This document shows, piece after piece, positions 31,427 through 37,094 of a DNA stretch of 37,094 bases (position 1 is its first letter; each line of letters starts with the position of its first letter). The DNA is from CAZPKH01 sp964407165 (GTDB lineage: Bacteria > Bacteroidota > Bacteroidia > Bacteroidales > Muribaculaceae). Both the position numbers and the translations under genes were made by a program. The notes under the pieces were generated by a model, which saw only the letters and a program-made list of their open reading frames with translations, made no database searches and was not told the origin of the DNA. The stretch covers positions 1 to 37,094 of the forward strand of contig CAYOUJ010000025.1 in NCBI GenBank assembly GCA_964407165.1, given 5' to 3'.

Positions 31427-32242
31427 TCAGTGGCGCATGGCATAGACAATGGTGGCGACCAGGTCGCGGGCGCCTTCGGGGGTGAAGGGGAACATGTCGC
31501 CGAGCACTTTCTCAAAGGCGCACGGCTCGGTGGCCATGAGCACACGGGCGTCGGCGATGCTGACGTAGCGGTCTTCGCCGTAGCGGTCCATGGTGTCGTA
31601 GTGGTGCGTGGCGAAGGCGTTGATGACGGATTGCTCACCCATGTTCTCACCAAGATACACCTTTTCGGCGAGGATGCCCAGCTCGAGCAGATCCTCCTCG
31701 CTGAGGTGCGGGCGCATATGGTTGATGAACTCGTTGAGGGTGATCAGGTCCCAGCGGGTGTCGAATATGCGGGCGTAAGACAGGCCGTAACCGTCGCCGC
31801 CGCTGCCGCGGCGTATGTTCTCGTTGCCTTCGAGGAGTGTCTTGTACGGGTCGGTCCAGGCGGTCATGTAGGGGTTGCCGAGGTCGAGCAGGGAGAGCTT
31901 GTAGATGATATTGTTGAGGTCGGAGGAGACGTAGTTGACGATGCATGGATACTCCTCGTCGTCCCACTCGTCGGCCTCTGTGTCAAAGAGTTTGACACAC
32001 CGGCCCCTATGAGTAGTGTCTTCAAACTCGAAGAGAATGGCTGCGAGGAGGTATGCCATAGACACGTCGGTCTGCCGCAGCAGCCATGGCATCCACGCGG
32101 CGGGGATGGCGGGACGGTTTTCTGTGGCCCAGTCGGCGACGGACATGGCGTCAAGGTCAGCCTCTAAGCGCAGGCAGTAGGTGCAGTGGTCGGGCTCGGG
32201 GGCCGGATAGGGTGTCTTGAAGTCTTTGAGCTGTTTCATCAT
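31427..32242 (-). CDS. Hypothetical protein of unknown function
   Basis: I do not recognise this 271-residue protein. It has no signal peptide and no long hydrophobic stretch, is acidic (EADEWDDEEYP, HLSEEDLLELG), and is rich in Trp, Tyr and Cys near the start (HCTYCLRLEADLD). The CxxC-like pair in that stretch could bind metal, but no second pair is evident. The clean, long frame and the codon usage match the neighbours, so it is probably real and cytoplasmic. It lies 72 bp after ackA on the same strand, with a symmetrical operator-like sequence in the gap, so it could be separately regulated. Starting at the second Met removes one residue only. Confidence 0.8.
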   Translation of the reverse strand: MMKQLKDFKTPYPAPEPDHCTYCLRLEADLDAMSVADWATENRPAIPAAWMPWLLRQTDVSMAYLLAAILFEFEDTTHRGRCVKLFDTEADEWDDEEYPCIVNYVSSDLNNIIYKLSLLDLGNPYMTAWTDPYKTLLEGNENIRRGSGGDGYGLSYARIFDTRWDLITLNEFINHMRPHLSEEDLLELGILAEKVYLGENMGEQSVINAFATHHYDTMDRYGEDRYVSIADARVLMATEPCAFEKVLGDMFPFTPEGARDLVATIVYAMRH

Positions 32243-32258
32243 GGGATTAGTGATAAGG

Positions 32259-32298
32259 AGGTCTTTAACCGGTTAAACGGTTAACCGGTTAAAGACCT
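32259..32298. promoter_or_regulatory. Twin palindrome TTAACCGGTTAA x2 (operator or hairpin)
   Basis: Two perfect 12-bp palindromes are spaced by 4 bp (ACGG), and the whole 40 bp is itself an inverted repeat with 19 of 20 matches per arm. There is no U-run on either side, so a plain terminator is less likely than a repressor site, although the ackA stop lies 17 bp away. A dimeric regulator binding to each palindrome would be 16 bp apart centre to centre. Confidence 0.55.
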
Positions 32299-32314
32299 TG
32301 TTGATTGGTGCTTG

Positions 32315-33511
32315 TTATTTGCTGACGATGGCGGCGGTGTCGCGGGCGATCATGAGCTCTTCGTCGGTGGGTATGACGCAGACCTTGACGCGGGAGGCGT
32401 CGGTGCTGATTACGGCTTCCTCGCCGCGGACGCGGTTGCGCTCGGGGTCGATCTCGACGCCCATGAACGCCAAGGGCTTGCAGACGTCGGCGCGCAGGCC
32501 TGTCTGGTTCTCGCCGACGCCGCCGGTGAAGACTATAATGTCGACGCCGCCCATCTCTGCGGCGTATGCGCCGATATACTTGGTGATGCGCTGCTCGTAC
32601 ATGTCCAGGGCCAGCTGCGCGCGCTCGTCGCCGGCATCGACTGCGGCCTCGAGGTCGCGCATGTCAGACGACTTCTCGGTGATGCCCATGACGCCGCTCT
32701 CCTTGTTGATGATGCGCTGGATGTCGTCGGCACTGTAACCGTGCTTGCCCATGAGGTAAGTGAGCACGCCGGGGTCGACGTCGCCCACGCGGGTGCCCAT
32801 CATGAGTCCCTCGGTGGGGGTGAGGCCCATGGAGGTGTCGACGCTCTCGCCGTATTTGACGGCGGTGATGCTGCCGCCGTTGCCGACGTGGCAGGTGACT
32901 ATCTTGACCGTCTTGGGGTCGATGCCGAGGAACTCGCAGACGCGCTGCGAGACGTAACGGTGGCTGGTGCCGTGGAAGCCGTATCGGCGGACGCCGTCCT
33001 CCGTGTAGAAGCGGTAGGGGAGGGGATACATGTATGACTTGGCGGGCATCGTCTGGTGGAAGGCGGTGTCGAAGACGCCTACCTGCGGGGTGCCGGGCAT
33101 GAGGGCGTCGACGGCCTCGATGCCGGTCATGTTGGCGGGGTTGTGTAGCGGAGCCAGGGGATAGCACTGGCGTATCATGTCCTTGACCTCGCCGGTGATG
33201 AGGACGCTCTTAGAGAACTTCTCGGCGCCGTGGACCACGCGGTGGCCGACGGCGTCGATTTCGCCGAGGCTCTTGATGACGCCCTCGCGGGGGTCGGTGA
33301 GCAAGTTGAGGACGGCCTCGACGGCGCCCTTGTGGTCGGTGTGGCCCAGGGGCATGATCTCCTTGGAGCCGTCCGGTCGCCTGTATTTGAGGAAGCCGTC
33401 GTCGAGGCCTATCTTCTCGACGCCGCCCTCGGCGAGGGTGCGGCCGTCGGCGGTGTCGATGAGCTTGTATTTCACGCTGCTGCTGCCGCAGTTGAGAACT
33501 AATATTTTCAT
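32315..33511 (-). CDS. ackA: Acetate kinase
   Basis: AckA makes ATP and acetate from acetyl phosphate, the last step of acetate fermentation. The 398-residue protein has the family start ILVLNCGSSSVKYKL, the HRVVHGAEKF and FDTAFHQTMP motifs, YGFHGTSHRYVSQR, HVGNGGSITAVKYG with DTSMGLTPTEGLMMGTR, and FTGGVGENQ near the end. All substrate and phosphate loops are intact. It follows pta on the same strand, 82 bp away, so the pair forms the usual Pta-AckA route. Confidence 0.98.
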   Translation of the reverse strand: MKILVLNCGSSSVKYKLIDTADGRTLAEGGVEKIGLDDGFLKYRRPDGSKEIMPLGHTDHKGAVEAVLNLLTDPREGVIKSLGEIDAVGHRVVHGAEKFSKSVLITGEVKDMIRQCYPLAPLHNPANMTGIEAVDALMPGTPQVGVFDTAFHQTMPAKSYMYPLPYRFYTEDGVRRYGFHGTSHRYVSQRVCEFLGIDPKTVKIVTCHVGNGGSITAVKYGESVDTSMGLTPTEGLMMGTRVGDVDPGVLTYLMGKHGYSADDIQRIINKESGVMGITEKSSDMRDLEAAVDAGDERAQLALDMYEQRITKYIGAYAAEMGGVDIIVFTGGVGENQTGLRADVCKPLAFMGVEIDPERNRVRGEEAVISTDASRVKVCVIPTDEELMIARDTAAIVSK

Positions 33512-33525
33512 TTTTTTTGATTATC

Positions 33526-33587
33526 TATCGATTGCCCATCGATAATTATCGATAATTGTCGATGATTATCGATGGTCTGTCGATTGT
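33526..33587. repeat. ATCGAT-rich tract between pta and ackA (locus 7)
   Basis: Six ATCGAT-type words fill the short gap between two genes of one pathway. If they are cotranscribed, the RNA could form alternative weak hairpins here. Confidence 0.6.
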
Positions 33588-33593
33588 TTGGGT

Positions 33594-34601
33594 TTATTTC
33601 ATTCCGATGGCCTGGTTGGCGGTGATGATGATGGTCTTGTAGATGTCTTCGATGAGGGCGCCGCGGCTCAGGTCGTTGACGGGCGCTGCGAGACCCTGGA
33701 GTATCGGGCCTACGGCGGTGACTCCGGCGAGGCGCTGGACGAGCTTGTATGCTATGTTGCCAACCTCGAGGCTGGGGAAGACGAGGACGTTGGCGTGGCC
33801 GCCGAGGGGCGAGCCGGGGGCCTTGGAGGCGCACACCTCGGGGACGATGGCGGCGTCGGTCTGCACCTCGCCGTCGATGCACAGGCTCGGGTCCATCTCC
33901 TTGGCGATGCGGAGTGCCTCGACCACCTTGTCGACGCGCTCATGCTTGGCGCTGCCCTTGGTGGAGAAGCTGAGCATGGCCACGCGGGGGTCGATGCCGG
34001 CGATGTCGCGGGCGGTCTTGGCGGTGGCGATGGCTATCTGTGCCAGCTCGGCGGCGGTGGGGTCGGGAACCACGGCGCAGTCGGCGAAGACGAGGATGTT
34101 GTCGGTGCCGTAGGGAGAGCCTTCGGGCAGGAGCATCAGGAATGCGCCGGAGACCACGGAGATGCCCTTCTGGGTCTTGATGACCTGGAATGCGGCGCGG
34201 AGCACGTTGCCGGTGGTGTTGCGGGCGCCGGCCACCTGGCCGTCGGCGTCGCCGTTCTTGATCATCAGGCAGCCGAGGTACAGCGGGTTGCGGGCGTATT
34301 CGCGGGCCTGCTCGGGTGTGACGCCTTTGGCCTTGCGGAGCTCGTAGAACAGTGGTGCGTATCGGTCGGTGACGGCGGGGTCGTCGGGGTCGACGACGGC
34401 TGCGCGGCAGATATTCTTGAGGCCGAGTTCGGCGGCTTTGGCGGCGATGTCGTCGGGGTGGCCCAGGAGTATGATGTCGGCTATTCCGTCGGCGATGATG
34501 CGGTCGGCGGCGGTGAGGGTGCGGGGTTCGGTGCCCTCGGGGAGGACAATGCGCTGGCGGCAGGCCTGCGCGTGCTGTGTCAATTTCTCAAAGAGTCCCA
34601 T
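33594..34601 (-). CDS. pta: Phosphate acetyltransferase
   Basis: Pta converts acetyl-CoA and phosphate to acetyl phosphate for AckA. The 335-residue product is the short form without the N-terminal regulatory DRTGG part. Motifs include RIVLPEGTEPRTLTAADRI at the start, GCLMIKNGDADGQVAGA, SGAFLMLLPEGS, FADCAVVPDPTA, and ANVLVFPSLEVGNIAYKLVQRL near the end. It leads the pta-ackA unit. A -7 box lies 73 bp upstream. Confidence 0.97.
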   Translation of the reverse strand: MGLFEKLTQHAQACRQRIVLPEGTEPRTLTAADRIIADGIADIILLGHPDDIAAKAAELGLKNICRAAVVDPDDPAVTDRYAPLFYELRKAKGVTPEQAREYARNPLYLGCLMIKNGDADGQVAGARNTTGNVLRAAFQVIKTQKGISVVSGAFLMLLPEGSPYGTDNILVFADCAVVPDPTAAELAQIAIATAKTARDIAGIDPRVAMLSFSTKGSAKHERVDKVVEALRIAKEMDPSLCIDGEVQTDAAIVPEVCASKAPGSPLGGHANVLVFPSLEVGNIAYKLVQRLAGVTAVGPILQGLAAPVNDLSRGALIEDIYKTIIITANQAIGMK

Positions 34602-34673
34602 GATTTATAACAGGTTAGGTTAGTTCAACGGTGGTTTCTCGTGGTATAGGACATGCCGCGGGAATGACAGATG

Positions 34674-34681
34674 CAAAGATA
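34674..34681 (-). promoter_or_regulatory. -7 element of pta
   Basis: The reverse strand reads TATCTTTG 72 bp upstream of the pta start. The -33 position shows no TTG. The transcript leader would be about 70 nt. Confidence 0.5.
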
Positions 34682-34726
34682 TGGAAAAAAGCGGTAAAAA
34701 GAGTGGAATGGAGTGTTAACGAAAGC

Positions 34727-34761
34727 AAAAAGGGGGCAGCCGTCGCGACTGCACCCTTTTT
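34727..34761. terminator. Bidirectional terminator upstream of pta
   Basis: AAAAAGGGGGCAG pairs with CTGCACCCTTTTT across a 9-nt loop with one mismatch, with U-runs in both directions. It would end the SPOR gene transcript or the candidate RNA that starts near 34828. Confidence 0.85.
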
Positions 34762-34828
34762 AGAGTTACAACGTATATTTAAAAATAACAGTTTTGTTAT
34801 GAAGCCAAAAATTGTTTCTGAGATTGTG
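34727..34828 (-). ncRNA. Candidate small RNA B (about 100 nt)
   Basis: A good promoter (TTTG, 19 bp, TATTTTTG) lies about 100 nt before a strong terminator on the minus strand, with no plausible reading frame between. The unit has the same plan as candidate RNA A. It could also be a leader with an attenuator for pta-ackA, because read-through would enter pta. Nothing is known about a target. Confidence 0.45.
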
Positions 34829-34832
34829 TTTG

Positions 34833-34862
34833 CAAAAATATGTAAAATGGTTCAGTCGCCAA
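34833..34862 (-). promoter_or_regulatory. Promoter of candidate small RNA B
   Basis: TTTTG with TTG at 34862-34860 and TATTTTTG at 34840-34833 on the minus strand, spacing 19 bp. Confidence 0.55.
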
Positions 34863-34919
34863 AATATCTGTCACTAAAAAATGTTAAACATGCTGCAAAA
34901 CATATTTTTAATGCATTGA

Positions 34920-35438
34920 TTAGGGGCGGAGGTGGGCGGGCTGCAGGACGTATGGGCAGGGGGGGAGGGGGTGGAGGGTGGTGTCGGCCTGGACACGCCG
35001 CAGGCTGTCGAGGGCAGCCTCGGGGGTGTCGCAAGAGCCGACAAGCACGTAGTATTCAGGCACGGAGTTGTGTGCCACCAGCGCCGTGTAGCCGGCAGGC
35101 TCTACGCGGCTGACGAGCGACTTGGCGTTGAACAGCTGGCGGAACTTGCCGACTACTACGTTGAACCGCTGCAGCCGTACCATCGGGCGCCCGGGGATGG
35201 AATCCTGGCGGACGTGCTCGCGGCGGACGGTGAGCGTGTCGTCGCCGACCACGTAGTAGCGGGCGTTGGTGTTGTCGAAAAGCGCGTGGTCGCCCACGAG
35301 GGAGTCGAGTTCGGCCTGCTCGGCCTGGCGCTTTTCCATTACTTTCTCGTATGCCTCGCGGTAGTTGCGCTCGTTGGTCTTGCAGGCCACGAGCGCCATA
35401 GCGAGCATCAGGGCTATTATTATGCGGGATTTGGACAT
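34920..35438 (-). CDS. SPOR-domain lipoprotein
   Basis: The 172-residue product has a lipoprotein signal peptide (LAMALVACKT, Cys19). A charged helical linker (NYREAYEKVMEKRQAEQAEL) follows. The SPOR-type region at about 90-160 contains RFNVVVGKFRQLFNAKSLVSR and PEYYVLVGSCDTPEAALDSL. SPOR domains bind peptidoglycan strands lacking stem peptides, often at the division site. The protein would be anchored in the outer or inner membrane and face the periplasm. A Pro-rich tail ends the protein. It lies 42 bp after the phosphodiesterase gene on the same strand; the gap is a 9-bp tandem repeat. Confidence 0.85.
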   Translation of the reverse strand: MSKSRIIIALMLAMALVACKTNERNYREAYEKVMEKRQAEQAELDSLVGDHALFDNTNARYYVVGDDTLTVRREHVRQDSIPGRPMVRLQRFNVVVGKFRQLFNAKSLVSRVEPAGYTALVAHNSVPEYYVLVGSCDTPEAALDSLRRVQADTTLHPLPPCPYVLQPAHLRP

Positions 35439-35446
35439 TAGGGAGT

Positions 35447-35482
35447 AGGGAAATTAAGGAGATTAGGGAAATTAGGGAGATT
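35447..35482. repeat. Nonamer tandem repeat (AGGGAAATT) containing a stop codon
   Basis: Four 9-bp units (AGGGAAATT, AAGGAGATT, AGGGAAATT, AGGGAGATT) lie between the SPOR gene start and the phosphodiesterase. On the minus strand the phosphodiesterase stop TAA (35483-35481) is formed at the repeat edge. Related to the tract at 3471-3551. Confidence 0.8.
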
Positions 35483-35996
35483 AGGGGCGGGTGGGGGAGG
35501 GCTTGCCTTTGGCGAGTTCGATGACCTCGAGGTCGTGGATGTGGCCGGCGTCGATCTGCACGCGCACGAGGGTGCGTACCTGCTGCCAGCCGTGGTAACC
35601 GGCGGCGCCTGGGTTGATGTGCAGGTGGCCTAATTTGGCGTCGGGCATCACCTTGAGTATGTGAGAGTGGCCGCAGACCACCAGGCCGATGTGCTCCTGC
35701 AGGCACAGCCGTTGCATCGCCGGGGTGTAGCGTGACGGGTAGCCGCCGATGTGCGTCAGCAGCACGCGCACGCCGTCGGTGTCGAAGATGAGCTGCTCGG
35801 GGAGCATCCGTGCGCACATCCCGTGGTCGATGTTGCCGCTGACGGCGCGCACTACGGGGGCAACTTGTTGCAGCTGCTGTATTATGGCATAGTCGCCGAC
35901 ATCGCCGGCGTGCCATATCTCGTCGCAGTCGGCGAAGTGGAGGGCGTAGCGGTCGTCCCAGCAGCCGTGGGTGTCGCTGAGGATGCCAATCTTCAC
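35481..35996 (-). CDS. YfcE/MJ0936-type metallophosphoesterase
   Basis: The 171-residue cytoplasmic protein belongs to the small calcineurin-like phosphodiesterases. All metal-binding motifs are present: ILSDTHGCWDD, WHAGDVGDYAI, VSGNIDHG, LLTHIGGYPSRY and VVCGHSHILKV, then HINPGAAG. Family members hydrolyse phosphodiesters or cyclic nucleotides in vitro, but the natural substrate is unclear. The stop codon lies in a tandem repeat and the start codon abuts another (35997-36024). Confidence 0.92.
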   Translation of the reverse strand: MKIGILSDTHGCWDDRYALHFADCDEIWHAGDVGDYAIIQQLQQVAPVVRAVSGNIDHGMCARMLPEQLIFDTDGVRVLLTHIGGYPSRYTPAMQRLCLQEHIGLVVCGHSHILKVMPDAKLGHLHINPGAAGYHGWQQVRTLVRVQIDAGHIHDLEVIELAKGKPSPTRP

Positions 35997-36024
35997 AGTT
36001 TTTAGTTTTTGGTTTTTAGTTTTT
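35997..36024. repeat. Heptamer tandem repeat (AGTTTTT)
   Basis: Four 7-bp units, one with GG in place of AG, lie immediately upstream of the phosphodiesterase start codon, where a ribosome-binding site would be. On the minus strand the tract reads as A-rich, which is compatible with efficient Bacteroidetes initiation regions. Confidence 0.8.
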
Positions 36025-36067
36025 AGGCCGGGATTTCGAAATTTCGGGGGCGGGTCTTAAATAAACA

Positions 36068-36116
36068 AAGCATTCAGCACTCGGCCCCGGGTGGGGGAGC
36101 CGCCTGCCAAATGCTT
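36068..36116 (-). terminator. Terminator of the rpmB-rpmG-DUF4295 operon
   Basis: AAGCATT and AATGCTT flank a GC-rich inner stem (GGCTCC/GGCCCC region). In the minus direction TGTTTATTT follows. It lies 21 bp past the DUF4295 stop. Confidence 0.7.
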
Positions 36117-36136
36117 GATGTCCGGGTGTCGGACGT

Positions 36137-36286
36137 TTATTTCAGGGCGTCCTTGACCTGGTCGTTGGGGACCATCTGCTCCTGGAAGGTGTAAGCGCCG
36201 GTCTTGGGGCTCTTGACACACTTGATGACTTTGCTGAAGGTGCGGCCTTCACCCTTCTGGAGTGAGGCGACGGTTTTCTTTGCCAT
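36137..36286 (-). CDS. DUF4295 small basic protein
   Basis: The 49-residue basic product (AKKTVASLQKGEGRT near the start, SPKTGAYTFQEQMVPND in the second half) matches the DUF4295 family, which I know as a small protein encoded after rpmB and rpmG in Bacteroidetes. Its function is not established; the context and basic charge suggest a ribosome-associated protein. It is separated from rpmG by 35 bp and shares its strand, so it is the third gene of the operon. Confidence 0.88.
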   Translation of the reverse strand: MAKKTVASLQKGEGRTFSKVIKCVKSPKTGAYTFQEQMVPNDQVKDALK

Positions 36287-36321
36287 ATCTTAGGGGTGTT
36301 GAGTGGGTGAGGGTGAATGAC

Positions 36322-36510
36322 TTATTTGATCTCCTTGTGCACGGTCATGCGCTTGAGGATGGGGTTGTATTTCTTCAGCTCAAGGCGCTCGGTGGTGTTC
36401 TTGCGGTTTTTGGTGGTGATGTACCGCGAGGTGCCGGGCATGCCGGAAGCCTTGTGCTCGGTGCACTCCAGGATTACCTGTACGCGGTTACCTTTTGCTT
36501 TCTTTGCCAT
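36322..36510 (-). CDS. rpmG: 50S ribosomal protein L33
   Basis: The 62-residue basic product has the family pattern: AKKAKGNRVQVILECTEHK at the start, RYITTKNRKNTTERLELKKY in the middle and PILKRMTVHKEIK at the end. Only one Cys (Cys16) is present, so this is a form without the four-Cys zinc ribbon. Second gene of the rpmB operon. Confidence 0.97.
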   Translation of the reverse strand: MAKKAKGNRVQVILECTEHKASGMPGTSRYITTKNRKNTTERLELKKYNPILKRMTVHKEIK

Positions 36511-36569
36511 TGTGTTATGGGGTTATGCTTGCGCCCGTGGTGGGGCGGGAGTGTTATATTAATAATGTG

Positions 36570-36827
36570 TTAGATGTCGAGGTAAGTGATCTCGGTGAGG
36601 TGGCCGGCTTCGACGGCGTCTTTGATGGCGGCGTTGAGGCCCTTCTTGTTGATGGTGCGAAGGCCGTTAGCGCTGACGGTGAGGGTAATCCAGGCGTCCT
36701 GCTCTACCCAGTAGAACTTCTTGTTGAAGAGGTTGGCGTTGAATTTGCGCTTGGTGCGACGCTTCGAGTGCGAGACGTTGTTGCCCACCATAGCCTTCTT
36801 GCCGGTAATCTGACAAACTTTTGACAT
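36570..36827 (-). CDS. rpmB: 50S ribosomal protein L28
   Basis: The 85-residue product shows the L28 start (SKVCQITGKKAMVGNNVSHS), the basic centre KRRTKRKFNANLF, and VSANGLRTINKKGL. Of the zinc-type Cys residues only Cys5 is present. First gene of the operon, preceded by a good promoter and a leader of about 125 nt. Confidence 0.97.
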   Translation of the reverse strand: MSKVCQITGKKAMVGNNVSHSKRRTKRKFNANLFNKKFYWVEQDAWITLTVSANGLRTINKKGLNAAIKDAVEAGHLTEITYLDI

Positions 36828-36952
36828 GGCTGTTGAGTGTTATTTTCGCTTGATTATTATTAATTCACGGGGCTTTGTGGCCGCCATCTCAGTCTCATAT
36901 CGCGTCTAACTGCATCACTGATAGCCGCTTTTAAGGATGAGCCACAAAACAG
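36828..36952 (-). promoter_or_regulatory. Long rpmB leader with possible hairpin
   Basis: The predicted minus-strand leader is about 125 nt. TGTGGCTCATC near its 5' end can pair with GATGGCGGCCACA closer to the gene, closing a long loop. A ribosomal-protein feedback leader is a reasonable but unproven reading. Confidence 0.4.
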
Positions 36953-36956
36953 TGTG

Positions 36957-36988
36957 CAAAGTAACGAATTTTTTCCGAGACAGCCAAA
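36957..36988 (-). promoter_or_regulatory. Promoter of the rpmB operon
   Basis: TTTG (36988-36985), 20 bp, TTACTTTG (36964-36957) on the minus strand; one base off TAnnTTTG. Confidence 0.65.
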
Positions 36989-37043
36989 TATTTTTTCACT
37001 GAAATGAAAAAATCGCACAATGTGTCATTTTTACGCATAAAAA

Positions 37044-37075
37044 TTTGCATGTGTCAAAAATACACACTAACTTTG
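37044..37075 (+). promoter_or_regulatory. Promoter reading out of the window
   Basis: TTTG at 37044-37047, 20 bp, TAACTTTG at 37068-37075 on the plus strand. It diverges from the rpmB promoter and should serve a gene beyond the right edge. Confidence 0.7.
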
Positions 37076-37094
37076 CATCGTCATTAGATTCCTT

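Overview
The window looks like a chromosomal piece of a GC-rich gut Bacteroidales, most likely Muribaculaceae-like. This is inferred from promoters of the Bacteroidetes form (TTG, about 20 bp, TAnnTTTG), lipoproteins with an acidic run after the lipobox Cys, a TonB-dependent receptor, the L28-L33-DUF4295 ribosomal cluster, recJ-recQ and pta-ackA gene pairs, and secreted proteins ending in a YYNLQG-type C-terminal domain. No phage, insertion sequence or CRISPR array is visible. Taxonomy cannot be fixed from sequence reading alone.

Layout. 1-352: 5' part of nhaA (minus). 561-634: tRNA with anticodon CAT. 722-2524: Ser/Thr kinase fused to an FGE-sulfatase-like domain (minus). 2647-5801: an exported lipoprotein and a TonB-dependent receptor (minus). 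5929-7537: ECF sigma factor, membrane-anchored putative anti-sigma protein and a Spy/CpxP-like periplasmic protein (plus), divergent from the receptor. 7807-13308: alpha-2-macroglobulin homologue. 13521-15050: pyrB and pyrI. 15160-17067: flavin reductase-like protein and glyA. 17813-24002: two tandem paralogues of about 970 residues, each with starch-binding CBM26-like modules, cohesin-like, Big2-like and dockerin modules and a sorting-type C-terminus. 24086-25147: mltG (minus). 25500-29149: recJ-recQ (minus). 29830-31296: lpxH, a SufT-like DUF59 gene and tRNA-Pro(GGG) (minus). 31427-34601: an unknown gene, ackA and pta (minus). 34920-35996: SPOR-domain lipoprotein and YfcE-type phosphodiesterase (minus). 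36137-36827: rpmB, rpmG and a DUF4295 gene (minus).

The intergenic DNA is the most unusual part. It contains (i) long nested foldback repeats at 7565-7769, 17131-17506 and 20807-21022, each directly upstream of a gene for a very large secreted protein, a half copy at 15087-15137, and an AT-rich foldback filling the pyrB-pyrI gap; (ii) short tandem repeats of 7-9 bp at gene borders, two of which supply the stop codon of the neighbouring gene; (iii) seven tracts rich in ATCGAT; and (iv) three possible small structured RNAs on the minus strand.

Functionally the window mixes housekeeping genes (pyrimidine and one-carbon metabolism, acetate production, recombination, cell envelope, ribosome) with cell-surface functions (receptor, envelope stress response, macroglobulin, starch-binding proteins). 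The best candidate for a little-described system is the pair of CBM26-cohesin-dockerin proteins, which could form a non-catalytic starch-binding assembly. That role is inference.
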